A program made the translations under genes and the position numbers. Positions 41,782 through 50,537 of a stretch of DNA of 64,000 nucleotides are shown here, one piece after another. Below the pieces are notes generated by a model. That model was not told the origin of the DNA and searched no databases. It was given only the letters and a program-made list of their open reading frames with translations. Within the stretch, counting starts at the first letter, position 1; each line of letters starts with the position of its first letter. Origin of the DNA: Nitrososphaerota archaeon (GTDB taxonomy: Archaea; Thermoproteota; Nitrososphaeria; Nitrososphaerales; CADDZS01); the NCBI GenBank assembly GCA_013288145.1, contig JABDCJ010000004.1, positions 20,809 to 84,808 on the forward strand, in the 5' to 3' direction.

Positions 41782-42669
41782 TCAAGGAGCGATTGGTTCG
41801 ACGCGATTGACAGTCATTTGTGGTGAAATCTGGTTAAGAGGAACAAGCGATTTCGCGCTCTTGTATAGAGTAAATCCCATTACAAGGATGACCACCAGGA
41901 ACAGAATAAATCCCGAAAAATCGCTTGGTCCGGAGATGACTCCAAAAAAGAGAAGGAGCAAAATCGCCGGCGAGGGGGCAAACCAGAGAAAATGCATTCG
42001 AAGCCTACTATTCCATTTTGAACGAATCGCTATTGCCGGAATGAAGATTACCCCGCATAACAGAACGACAACAGGAAAATTATATACAACCAGTAGCGCT
42101 TCATTCTGGATGTTTCCGGTACTAAGCTGGTTCAACAACACTAGGTTTCCCGTAAGTTCTGCATAGGCGGCGAGCAACAGAATACTTCCCCAGGTCAAGA
42201 TGTTGGCGATCCAGATTGGAATCCGAATCTTGCTCCAGTAGAGGGTGTCTCGAACGAGAGGATCCATGCGGCGACTGACAAGAATCGAGGCGTCTATCCA
42301 GTAAAAGACCACCGCGAATAAAAAATAAAATGTCACTGTACTAATTGCGGCAGTGACCTGCAAAGAGAGGTTTGCTGGGAGATCCCCAGAAACTGCCAGG
42401 GTCGACCACAGGGAGAGAATGATAATACCTATTCCGAACGCCTGCCGGCGATAGAGAGGGACCGCTAGTGCTCGTCTGACGTTGAATGCCCAGTAAGCCC
42501 CGTACGCAAACATTGGCGCTGAGGATAGTGAGAACAGAATTAATGGTCCGAAAACACCAACCGCATTATGGATGACGCCACTGCCGCCGAGCAGAAATCG
42601 AGCTACCAAAATGGACGCGACGCCCATTGCGGAGAGAATAATTGCGGTAATGTCAGCTCTATCTGGCAT
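41782..42669 (-). CDS. Multi-pass membrane protein, 295 aa
   Basis: The protein has eight or so hydrophobic helices, for example 'ITAIILSAMGVASILVARFL', 'IGIIILSLWSTLAVSGDL', 'TFYFLFAVVFYWIDASILV' and 'FILFLVVILVMGFTLYKSA'. Family unrecognised. Its start overlaps the end of the KaiC-like ATPase by 11 nt, so the two are co-transcribed and translationally coupled. It may be a membrane partner or signal output. Confidence 0.8.
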   Translation of the reverse strand: MPDRADITAIILSAMGVASILVARFLLGGSGVIHNAVGVFGPLILFSLSSAPMFAYGAYWAFNVRRALAVPLYRRQAFGIGIIILSLWSTLAVSGDLPANLSLQVTAAISTVTFYFLFAVVFYWIDASILVSRRMDPLVRDTLYWSKIRIPIWIANILTWGSILLLAAYAELTGNLVLLNQLSTGNIQNEALLVVYNFPVVVLLCGVIFIPAIAIRSKWNSRLRMHFLWFAPSPAILLLLFFGVISGPSDFSGFILFLVVILVMGFTLYKSAKSLVPLNQISPQMTVNRVEPIAP

Positions 42670-43330
42670 ATGCGTTTAGCTCCATCCCATTTTTGGAAAA
42701 TGCAAAATTATAGTAGCCCACCTGCGGCGTAACGCCGCGCATCTTTCTTATCCGTAGGAGAGGCAGTACCCTGAGACCTTCCTCGTACAGTTTCAATTCT
42801 ACGACACCATCAAATAATTGCTGCATTGCGGCAAGAACGTTGGGTGGGTGCATTCCCTCTTCAATGGTTGCAACCACGACGCACTCGTATTGCTTGACAT
42901 CAGAAAAAAGTTGAGTTAGAAATTTATAAATTGTATCCGGCTGATTGAGCATCAAAAGCGAAGAGAGGACGTCAGTGACTACCCTGATCCTTCTCGTCGA
43001 GTTTTTCTTCAGAATATCTTTGAGGTTAAACGAGAGTCCCGAGAGGTCGCCGACGTCAAATTTCACTTGCCCTCCGTCGCTAGAAAACCAGAAAGGTACA
43101 CGTTGCGTGAGATCTACGTTGAACGCTTTAACATCCTGAAGTACTTCTCGCGACGACAACCGAGTAAGGTAAAGACAAAAGTCGTTTTGCACCAGTCCAG
43201 AGTGAGTGAACCAGTAGCCGAGAGCTTCCTTTCCGATTCCGGGCGGACCGACTACCAGAATCGTCGACCTGTCCGGATAGCCGTCGCCTCCAAGCAGACT
43301 ATCAAGAGACGGAACTCCGGTCGAGGCCAA
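42659..43330 (-). CDS. KaiC/RAD55-like RecA-superfamily protein
   Basis: The 223-aa protein starts with a RecA-like module: 'TGVPSLDSLLGGDGYPDRST', then the phosphate loop VVGPPGIGKEALGYWF. The usual Thr/Ser after the Walker Lys is Glu (GKE), which normally weakens magnesium and nucleotide handling. A Walker B-like strand is 'RIRVVTDVLSSLLML'. The C-terminus resembles KaiC domains (GVTPQVGYYNFAFSKNG). Single-domain KaiC-like proteins are often signalling proteins in archaea. The start is TTG; the next gene overlaps by 11 nt. Confidence 0.82.
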   Translation of the reverse strand: MASTGVPSLDSLLGGDGYPDRSTILVVGPPGIGKEALGYWFTHSGLVQNDFCLYLTRLSSREVLQDVKAFNVDLTQRVPFWFSSDGGQVKFDVGDLSGLSFNLKDILKKNSTRRIRVVTDVLSSLLMLNQPDTIYKFLTQLFSDVKQYECVVVATIEEGMHPPNVLAAMQQLFDGVVELKLYEEGLRVLPLLRIRKMRGVTPQVGYYNFAFSKNGMELNAYAR

Positions 43331-43538
43331 ATGGAAAGATAAAGCCTCTACGAATTTGCAAGCGAGATAAATCTACCTTGCGGAATTCCCAGAAAGTTTC
43401 CGAAAGAAGAAAAAGACCTATCGAGATTCAATTAAGTTAGAACACAGGACAAACGAATGACTTCTCTAATACGCGGTAACCTAAGCCAAAATTTCGTTAG
43501 ATAATTTCATATCAACGGAGACGAGGGCTTGTCCTCCC

Positions 43539-44339
43539 ATGACGGAATCAGTTTGGCCCAAAGGAATTCGCTGCGCCGTTGCGCTGACTTTTGACAACGA
43601 CGACGAGTCCGGATTAATCGACGCGTTCGGTCCCGACAAGATGTTTTACGTTAGCCAGGGCACCTACGACGCAAACGAAGGCACCTGGCGAGTCTTGAGA
43701 ATTCTGGAAAGACAGAACGTCAGGGCGACCTTCTGCATGGTTGCGAAAACCGCCGAGAGGAGACCCGACGCCACGAGGGCAATCGTGGAAAAGGGACACG
43801 AGATTGCTTCCCACGGCTGGGATCACCGGCCGTACTACAACATGAAGGTCGAGGAGGAAAAAATGGATCTTCAGAAAACTGTTGAATTGATCAGGAGTAT
43901 TACTGGCAAGACTGTCGCCGGTCACAGGACTGCCAATTGGTGTCCTAGCAAGGACACGGTAAAGCTGCTGAATAATTTAGGCAATTTCATCTGGCGCGGA
44001 GACAGCCTGGACTCTGACCTTCCGTACGTCCACAAGTTCAATTCGGGAAACAGCATCGTGGAACTGCCGAGCGCAGTCACTCTGGACGATTATGATAACT
44101 ATTCGGAAAGAGGATACACTCCTCAGGAAGTTTTCGAGTTATGGCGCGACGAATTCGATGTGCTCTATGAAGAAGAAAAATTCTACTGCCTGACGATGCA
44201 TCCATTCATGACCGGAAGGCCCGCTGCGAGCAAAAGTCTCGAGAAGATAATCTGCCACATCAAATCGCACGAGGGCGTGTGGTTTGCGACCGGTAGCGAA
44301 ATAGCTCGGTATTGGCTTTCGAGATCCGAGAATGCCTAA
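43539..44339 (+). CDS. Polysaccharide deacetylase/NodB-type carbohydrate esterase
   Basis: The 266-aa protein has the NodB fold: the catalytic Asp motif 'ALTFDNDDESG' (D19 and D21-22) and the metal His pair H92 and H96 in 'HEIASHGWDHRPYYN', followed by 'VAGHRTANWCPS' and 'CLTMHPFMTGRP'. Members remove acyl groups from sugars or hydrolyse allantoin-like imides (PuuE subtype). The 'GIRCAVALTFDND' start and the lack of a signal peptide are closer to the cytosolic PuuE-like branch. It stands alone just left of the inverted-repeat element. Confidence 0.85.
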   Translation: MTESVWPKGIRCAVALTFDNDDESGLIDAFGPDKMFYVSQGTYDANEGTWRVLRILERQNVRATFCMVAKTAERRPDATRAIVEKGHEIASHGWDHRPYYNMKVEEEKMDLQKTVELIRSITGKTVAGHRTANWCPSKDTVKLLNNLGNFIWRGDSLDSDLPYVHKFNSGNSIVELPSAVTLDDYDNYSERGYTPQEVFELWRDEFDVLYEEEKFYCLTMHPFMTGRPAASKSLEKIICHIKSHEGVWFATGSEIARYWLSRSENA

Positions 44340-44462
44340 TATATTTGCTTTAGATACCTAGGCACCCTAAGCGAAATCCCACGCTCGCTGCGTACAATAG
44401 CAATTTCTTGAGAGTTCAGTCCGGAAATCAGAATTCGAATCTCAACCTAAGCTTCCAAAAAC
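44340..44462. other. Left flank of inverted repeat A
   Basis: The 123 nt between the deacetylase stop and repeat A show no coding-like frame or repeat of their own. Confidence 0.3.
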
Positions 44463-44684
44463 CCAATAGTTTTTGTATTCGCCTTAAAACCGACCCCCCT
44501 AGAGCAACCCCACGCGCGTGCGTGAAATCGTAATTCGAATGGTTCCGGTGAGACCCTCAATTGAACTATTTGTATTATACAAGCTAGCTTGTATTGTACA
44601 TATTTCTTGAATTGATTTATTATTCCATTTTCGGCGCGATCGCGCAGTGGCGCACTTTACTGTACAGAAGAGCTCGTTTCAAGC
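44463..44684 (+). repeat. Inverted repeat A (left end, ending in a 16-bp direct repeat)
   Basis: Two blocks match repeat B in reverse complement: 44463-44523 (about 61 nt, about 4 mismatches) and 44567-44674 (108 nt, 3 mismatches); a 42-nt middle has diverged. The repeat contains palindromes ACGCGCGT, TACAAGCTAGCTTGTA, CGCGATCGCG and CTGTACAG, and a TATA-like CCTTAAAACC near the outer end. The inner end is the 16-bp direct repeat AGAGCTCGTTTCAAGC (44669-44684). Confidence 0.9.
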
Positions 44685-44893
44685 CCTGTTAGCCTCTGAG
44701 GCTATTGCGACCAAATCACTTTGGAAAGCTTCATAATTTCGATAAAGACGTGTGCGTTCGTTATTTTCTTTCTACTAGTCGTGGAGAGATCACACTGCCA
44801 GTCTTGGACCTCTTTTCGGCCGGACTGTAATCTGGTTGAACTAAAAGCTACCAGCTAACGATAAATCTCATTTGAATGACCTTTGAAGCTACA

Positions 44894-46105
44894 ATGTCTC
44901 TGATCGACATTCCAGTCTTTGATTTTCACACCCATCCTGTAGAGAGTAAACCAGTTTCAAGTCTGATCAGCCGCTGGCTGGACGTCCACTCCGATGTGCT
45001 TCAGGTGGATGAGGATTCGCGAGCTAGAACCAGAAAGCTCCTGGAGAACGATTACAAGCAGCTTCCGTACTTCCAATCGCTGATAAGATACATCGCCGGA
45101 AAGTACAACATTCCCGCAACTCTGGAAAGCGTTGACAGGGCAGTTAACGAGCAGAATGAAAGTGGAGTTCCCGAGCACGTTTCACGCGTAATGCGATCGG
45201 AGAATATCGAGAAAATCATCATCGACATCTCCGGATTGAACCATCCACCAAGCCCGGCGCCGAAGCTCGACATGTATCCGGATGGCAGCTACTTTTTCAC
45301 TATGGGAACCGAGCCGCTGCTCCAGCCAAAGGTCGGACACACTGATCTTGAAGACGCCATATCAAATGTGGATTCAGTTCTGGATACCGCATTACAAAAC
45401 GGCTGCGTCGGTTTCAAGACCTGGATGGCATACTATAGAACGCTGCACATGGAGGAAGTTTCGGACTTGCAGGCAAACAACGCGCTGCACATTCTGTCAA
45501 ACGGAACCGTCGAGATCCAGAAAAGATGGGGAATCGATCTCCCAGTCGGAACTGACGGCGCGACAATAAAGGCGATCAAAAACTACCAGGACTACATGTG
45601 GGTTCACATTTGTGAATATGCCGCTTCAAAAAACGTCCCCGTACTCATCCATACCGGAGGTGCAATGTCTCCGAGCATCGACATGAGAAATGCAAATCCC
45701 GAATACCTTTACTCATTGTTTTACAACCCCAGAATCAGGAAGGCGCTACCGCGCGTGGTGATGCTTCACGCAGGCTACCCATTTCACGGCGTCGCTGCCG
45801 CTATAATCAGCCAGTTCCCGAACGCATTTGTCGATCTTTCATTTTTCACCGGTCTGCGCGGAGTCACCGAGGAAGTCCTGAGAACCTTTGTTGAACTCGC
45901 GCCTCACGACAAGATCCTCTACGGAAGCGATGCTTCTACTGTCCCGGAAAGGCTGGGCTGGTGCGCTAGCAACATCCGGAAGTCTCTCAATTACGTGCTA
46001 ACGGATTTTGGAGAAAGATACTGCTGGAGCGTGGAGACGAGAAATGAAGTGGCTCGAAAAATATTGAACCAGAACGCGAAAGACGTCCTGAAACCCCCAA
46101 ATTGA
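44894..46105 (+). CDS. Amidohydrolase-related metal-dependent hydrolase (Amidohydro_2)
   Basis: From ATG 44894 the protein has 403 aa and begins with 'MSLIDIPVFDFHTHPVESKP'. Metal or catalytic residues of the family appear as H12 and H14 (DFHTHP), Lys in 'GFKTWMAYYR', His in 'VLIHTGGAMS', His in 'MLHAGYPFHG' and Asp in 'LYGSDASTVP'. I chose this start because GATAAATC (44860-44867) lies about 30 nt before it; ATG 44876 is too close to that element. It is the first gene inside the inverted-repeat segment and may act on a compound imported by the Liv transporter. Confidence 0.85.
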   Translation: MSLIDIPVFDFHTHPVESKPVSSLISRWLDVHSDVLQVDEDSRARTRKLLENDYKQLPYFQSLIRYIAGKYNIPATLESVDRAVNEQNESGVPEHVSRVMRSENIEKIIIDISGLNHPPSPAPKLDMYPDGSYFFTMGTEPLLQPKVGHTDLEDAISNVDSVLDTALQNGCVGFKTWMAYYRTLHMEEVSDLQANNALHILSNGTVEIQKRWGIDLPVGTDGATIKAIKNYQDYMWVHICEYAASKNVPVLIHTGGAMSPSIDMRNANPEYLYSLFYNPRIRKALPRVVMLHAGYPFHGVAAAIISQFPNAFVDLSFFTGLRGVTEEVLRTFVELAPHDKILYGSDASTVPERLGWCASNIRKSLNYVLTDFGERYCWSVETRNEVARKILNQNAKDVLKPPN

Positions 46106-46159
46106 GATCCCCATAACGAAGGCTCTAAATTTCCTGTAATGAAAACGAGATTTTCTGAT

Positions 46160-47428
46160 CTAAGATCCTAGTCGACGCAAATATCTCTCTTGTGGAATGA
46201 GGTGCCTGCATCCATTTTTCTCCAGAATAACTGTCTTTTCGAGGTGAACTCCACCCCAGCCTCTGACGAGGTACGGCGCCTCAAAGTTCAGCACCATCCC
46301 TTCTTCGAATGGTATGTCGATCGAAGAAGTTACGAAATCGTCCTTGATAGCCGACTGATTTTCTATCATCGATCCCTTTGCAGCTGAGATTCTCGGGTAC
46401 TCGTGGATCTCTAGTCCGATTCCATGTCCCATTCCTGTCGGAGATTTCGTTACGCCGGTTTTCTCCCAGACGCTGCTTATCTCGGTATTCAGCTGGCTCG
46501 ATTTCATCCCGGGAGTTGCAATCTCCTCTGCTGCCTGGACAACTTTGTATAGAGCATCGTAGCATCTGTTCTGTTTCTCGGAAGGCTCACCTAGAACTGC
46601 GCTGTCGCCAGTGTCAGCACAGTATCCCAGGTAGCTGCAAGACACATCCGCCCAGAACATGCTGCCGTTTCTCAACTTGGAATCCGTTGGAGCTGCCATT
46701 GAACCGCCTCTGGTCCCAATCGGAAACATCATGCCGCTGGGAGTTGCGTACTCTTCAGCAAGAGAAATCGTGTATACTCGCGCTAGCTCTTTTTCACTCA
46801 TTCCTGGCTTCGCAGCTTCGAACGATTTGTCAAGAGCTCGTTCATTGATCTCAGCAGAGGCACGGAGTCGTGAAAGCTCTTCATCCGATTTTACCAGCCT
46901 GATGAATCTGAAAAGTTCTGCAGCATTCTTTACTTCAATGCCGGAATTTCTAAGTTCGTTAACTGTGGAGGGATGCATGTCGGATAGGTCGACTGCTGCC
47001 GTACCACTGTTACCCGAATCTTTGAGAGCCCTAACAAGGGCGGCGCCGGGTGAACTGAATGTCCGACCAGGATCCAGACTCAAAGCATCGAAACCGACTT
47101 CTTCCTTCGTGTCAAACCTTGGCTCGTCATCGCGGAGCGAGATAGTTTTGCCATAAGGAAAAACCCGCGGCGTCGAGTCGGCATTCAAGAACATGAAATA
47201 TGCGGAGGGCAAAATCAAAGCCGGATCTTTAACATTCTTTGAGTAAACTCCATAAGTCTGCACATAGTTCTCGCCGCTTCCGGGAAATCCATGGTACATT
47301 CTGTCGCGGATGATATTCACCGAGAGAAAATTGGTAAGGTAGGTTGTGTTTTCTCTTGACGAAGAAACGAGAGCATCAATTTCGTAATCCTCCAGAAAAC
47401 GGTTGATTCTATCTCTGTTAAGGAGCAA
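46160..47428 (-). CDS. M24-family metallopeptidase (Xaa-Pro aminopeptidase-like)
   Basis: The 422-aa protein has a creatinase-type N-terminal domain and the pita-bread catalytic domain. The five metal ligands are visible as D261, D272 (FWADVSCSYLGYCADTGDS), H335 (GMGHGIGLEIHEYP), E383 (LNFEAPY) and E397 (VHLEKT). It removes N-terminal residues before proline, or hydrolyses related amides or creatine-type substrates. It lies between amidohydrolase and Liv genes but on the opposite strand. ATG 47428 is the start. Confidence 0.9.
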   Translation of the reverse strand: MLLNRDRINRFLEDYEIDALVSSSRENTTYLTNFLSVNIIRDRMYHGFPGSGENYVQTYGVYSKNVKDPALILPSAYFMFLNADSTPRVFPYGKTISLRDDEPRFDTKEEVGFDALSLDPGRTFSSPGAALVRALKDSGNSGTAAVDLSDMHPSTVNELRNSGIEVKNAAELFRFIRLVKSDEELSRLRASAEINERALDKSFEAAKPGMSEKELARVYTISLAEEYATPSGMMFPIGTRGGSMAAPTDSKLRNGSMFWADVSCSYLGYCADTGDSAVLGEPSEKQNRCYDALYKVVQAAEEIATPGMKSSQLNTEISSVWEKTGVTKSPTGMGHGIGLEIHEYPRISAAKGSMIENQSAIKDDFVTSSIDIPFEEGMVLNFEAPYLVRGWGGVHLEKTVILEKNGCRHLIPQERYLRRLGS

Positions 47429-47551
47429 ATTCCTGAGAAAAGATGACTATCCAGCAGTGATAAGAATTGTTTTTCTCAAATGTCTTGGGCGCAAAACACA
47501 CAAAAGTCAGTTTAGAAAATGAAGAAATGGAAAGGCGCTCGCAAGAGAGAA

Positions 47552-48328
47552 ATGACTGCAAGCCCGGATAAGCAATCTGGCGACATTCTAAAGGTCGAGA
47601 ATGTTTCTAAGAACTACTCGGGTTTGAAAGCGGTCGACGATGTGAGTCTTTCAGTTAAGCCCGGAAGCATAACCGGTCTGATTGGGCCAAACGGCTCGGG
47701 CAAATCCACTCTGTTCAATATGATTTCTGGCGTACTGAAGCAGGACAGCGGATCTGTTTTCTTTGAGGGAAACAACATCGACGCACTCCCATCAAACAAG
47801 CGATTTCTAGCAGGCATGGCAAGGACATTTCAAGATCCGCGGCTTTTTTTCGACATGACAGTCTTTGAGAACATGCTCGTCCCACCAACCGCTCAGAAGG
47901 GCGAGAGTCCGATATTCTCTCTCATTCAAAGCGCTTGGCGGGATCAAGAGATTCAGCTTGGAACCAAAGCCAGATCTGTCATGAAAGATCTCAACATTGA
48001 TTCAGTGATACTAAACGGTGCAGATGAAATCTCTGGAGGGCAGATGAAGCTATTGCAGCTTGCCCAGGTACTGATGAACTCACCAAGACTGGTGCTACTG
48101 GACGAGCCGACCGCCGGAGTCGCGCCAGGACTGACGAACGAAATCTTTGAAACTCTAAACCGTCTTCGTGTCGATAATGGAATCACTTTTTTCATAATCG
48201 AGCATAAGTTGAAAGTGCTTTTCAAATTCGTCGATTTTGTCTATGTCATGCATCGCGGCAAGCTCTTCGCGTCGGGTTCTCCCGAAGAAATTGCCGCAAA
48301 CCCCGAAGTTGGTAATATCTACCTTTGA
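47552..48328 (+). CDS. livG: Branched-chain amino acid/amide ABC transporter ATPase (LivG-type)
   Basis: The protein of about 258 aa has Walker A GPNGSGKST, Q-loop region, the ABC signature 'ISGGQMKLLQLAQVLMNSP' and Walker B 'LVLLDEPTAGV'; the segment 'GMARTFQDPRLF' before the Q-loop is typical of LivG. The start is placed at ATG 47552 (MTASPDKQSG) because GTTTAGAAA (about 47509-47517) suggests a transcript starting near 47539; ATG 47519 would lie upstream. It overlaps the second ATPase by 4 nt and begins the transporter operon. Confidence 0.93.
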   Translation: MTASPDKQSGDILKVENVSKNYSGLKAVDDVSLSVKPGSITGLIGPNGSGKSTLFNMISGVLKQDSGSVFFEGNNIDALPSNKRFLAGMARTFQDPRLFFDMTVFENMLVPPTAQKGESPIFSLIQSAWRDQEIQLGTKARSVMKDLNIDSVILNGADEISGGQMKLLQLAQVLMNSPRLVLLDEPTAGVAPGLTNEIFETLNRLRVDNGITFFIIEHKLKVLFKFVDFVYVMHRGKLFASGSPEEIAANPEVGNIYL

Positions 48329-49038
48329 GCTCACTTCTGCAGGTTCAGGATCTTACTTCAGGATATGGCAAGCTCTCTATTGTTCAGGGAGTCTCGTTTG
48401 ACGTAAGAGAATCTGAAATAATAACTCTCATCGGACCGAATGGAAGCGGCAAGTCAACTATTCTAAAATCCATTTTCGGGTTGGCAGACGTTCACGGGGG
48501 AAAAATTTTCTTCGACGGCAAGGAGATCACAGGAGCGAAACCCGAGGAAATTGCCCGTGGAGGAATTGCTTACGTCCCGCAGCGTGAAAACGTGTTTCCA
48601 AATCTCACCGTTTACGAAAACCTGGAGATCGGAACCGTTACCATGAAAGAAAAGAAGCTTGCCCGCGACGGGATTTCAAGAGTCTTCGAGTTTCTCCCCG
48701 TCCTGAAAGACGTCCGGAAGAAAAAAGCAGGAGCTCTTTCCGGCGGCCAGAGGCAGATGCTCGCGCTGGGACGTGCTCTGGTCCTCAAACCCAGGGTAAT
48801 ACTGCTGGACGAACCGACTAGCGCTCTTGCTCCTCAAGTTGTCGGAGACGTCCTATCTAAGATAAAATCAGTTCGCGAGGCAGGAACGACTATTCTGATC
48901 GTCGAGCAAAACGCAAGAGAAGCGTTAGAAATTTGCGATAGAGGCGTCGTACTAGCCGCGGGCAAAATAATCTTTGCAGGAAAGCCCGCAGAGATCTTGG
49001 GCAACGATCAGATAATCAAACTCTTCTTAGGCGTTTGA
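48325..49038 (+). CDS. livF: Branched-chain amino acid/amide ABC transporter ATPase (LivF-type)
   Basis: The 237-aa ATPase has Walker A GPNGSGKST, 'GIAYVPQRENVFPNLTVYEN' typical of LivF, signature 'LSGGQRQMLALGRALVLKPR' and Walker B 'VILLDEPTSAL'. It starts with TTG overlapping the stop of LivG by 4 nt. With LivG it forms the asymmetric ATPase pair for high-affinity uptake of branched-chain amino acids, amides or urea-like compounds. Confidence 0.93.
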   Translation: MSSLLQVQDLTSGYGKLSIVQGVSFDVRESEIITLIGPNGSGKSTILKSIFGLADVHGGKIFFDGKEITGAKPEEIARGGIAYVPQRENVFPNLTVYENLEIGTVTMKEKKLARDGISRVFEFLPVLKDVRKKKAGALSGGQRQMLALGRALVLKPRVILLDEPTSALAPQVVGDVLSKIKSVREAGTTILIVEQNAREALEICDRGVVLAAGKIIFAGKPAEILGNDQIIKLFLGV

Positions 49039-49117
49039 GATAAAGGCAGGATTTCTCGAGATAATCTTGAAAAATCTAGTCAAGCTTTTATAACCAGCTC
49101 AAAATCTGCGCTCACAT

Positions 49118-50392
49118 ATGGTATCTTCAACGGTTAAAATGGTGGTAGCGCTTGTTATCGGACTACTGGTCGGAGCAGCCGGGGTTTACGTAGCTGTTGG
49201 ACAGAACAACTCTACGACTTCGGGTTCCAGTTCAACCAAAGTGTACTACATCGGAAACCTCAATGACGTCTCCGGACCACTTTCAAATTACGGTCCGGTT
49301 TTCCAAAATGCAGCGCAGCTTGCAATCAATCAGATCAATGCTCAAATGAATGCCTCGGGCAATCACGTGGAATTCAAACTGGTTACTCTGGACAGCAAAG
49401 GGACTCCCGAGGGAGCTCTTGCAGCGCTTCAGAGTCTTTACCAGACGTACAAGATCCAAGTTGATGTTGGACCGATTACCTCATCCGAGCTGGGAGGACT
49501 ACTCAGCTATGCGAACACAAACCACATCCTTGTTTTCGGTCCCACTTCAAATGCCGGCAGTCTTTCAATTCCCAACGATTATCTTTTCAGACCGGATTCG
49601 ATACCAGCAAGCTATGAAGCTCAAGCTCTTGTTGAGCTGGCGCAGCACGATGGAATAAAGAACCTGGTGGTTGTGTGGAGGGATGACACTTTTGGAAGCG
49701 GCTTTTACAACTCCACTCTGCAGTATGCTGGCAGCGCAATCAAGATTGACGGCATCCAGTATACACCGGGTCAGAGCGATTATGCAAGTATTGTCTCCTC
49801 AGCTAGTTCGCAGGTATCTTCCCTAAAGTCCTCGGGCAAGACAGCTGTACTGTGGGTTGCATTCACAACAGAAGCCGTGAACATGTTTACTCACGCGTCA
49901 TCAGATCCAGTCCTTCCCAGTGTCCCTTGGTTTGGAATCGATAACCTGTACGCGAACGCAATTCTTCCGCCAGCCGTGAGTTCAGCTGTCGGATCGACGC
50001 TAAAAGGAACGAATCTTACAGTTGCCTCCGATTTCATAGTTGCAAATCCTCTGACTCAACAATACTATACGGCGTACAAGAATGCATATGGTTCAGCTCC
50101 TTCAGTCTCTTATTCTGAAACGTTCTATGACGGAGTCTGGATAGCGGCTCTTGATATTCTGTACTCGGGCGTCTACAATGGAACTATTCTCCAGCAAAAC
50201 GTGCCGACAGTTGCAAATCACTTTACCGGAGTTGACGGTCAGACCTATCTCGATGCAAACGGAGATCAGGCGGTTGGTTTCTTCGGCTTCTATCAAGTGA
50301 TCACAAACTCGACAGGCGGATACAACTTCCAGAATATTGGCAGCTACAGCAGCGGGAGTGGTCAGATAACGCTGAATTCCACGTCGGGCTAG
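49118..50392 (+). CDS. Branched-chain-type solute-binding protein, membrane-anchored (LivK-type)
   Basis: The 424-aa protein has an N-terminal hydrophobic anchor (VVALVIGLLVGAAGVYVAV), a short Ser/Thr/Gly linker and the type I periplasmic binding fold ('IGNLNDVSGPLSNYGPVFQN', 'VGPITSSELGGLL'). Several N-glycosylation sequons occur. CTTTTATAA lies about 32 nt before the ATG, so it likely has its own promoter inside the operon. A strong hairpin follows (50411-50471), giving higher expression of this subunit than of the permeases downstream. Confidence 0.93.
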   Translation: MVSSTVKMVVALVIGLLVGAAGVYVAVGQNNSTTSGSSSTKVYYIGNLNDVSGPLSNYGPVFQNAAQLAINQINAQMNASGNHVEFKLVTLDSKGTPEGALAALQSLYQTYKIQVDVGPITSSELGGLLSYANTNHILVFGPTSNAGSLSIPNDYLFRPDSIPASYEAQALVELAQHDGIKNLVVVWRDDTFGSGFYNSTLQYAGSAIKIDGIQYTPGQSDYASIVSSASSQVSSLKSSGKTAVLWVAFTTEAVNMFTHASSDPVLPSVPWFGIDNLYANAILPPAVSSAVGSTLKGTNLTVASDFIVANPLTQQYYTAYKNAYGSAPSVSYSETFYDGVWIAALDILYSGVYNGTILQQNVPTVANHFTGVDGQTYLDANGDQAVGFFGFYQVITNSTGGYNFQNIGSYSSGSGQITLNSTSG

Positions 50393-50410
50393 TGAATTCA
50401 AAAGGGCAAG

Positions 50411-50471
50411 ACTGAGGGATTTAGGTCAGGAAATTCCATTTTTCTTTCCTGCTCCTACTCAATCCCTCAGT
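50411..50471 (+). terminator. Large hairpin between LivK-type and LivH-type genes
   Basis: ACTGAGGGATT (50411-50421) and AATCCCTCAGT (50461-50471) form a perfect 11-bp stem. The inner arms CAGGAAA (50427-50433) and TTTCCTG (50445-50451) add a 7-bp stem, and T-rich DNA (TTTCGATTTTTT) follows. It may partly terminate transcription or protect the upstream message. Confidence 0.6.
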
Positions 50472-50537
50472 TTCGATTTTTTCACGTCCTTGTTCCTAAA
50501 ATGTCCTGAATAAGATCGCCAAGGAAAAAGACCGCCT

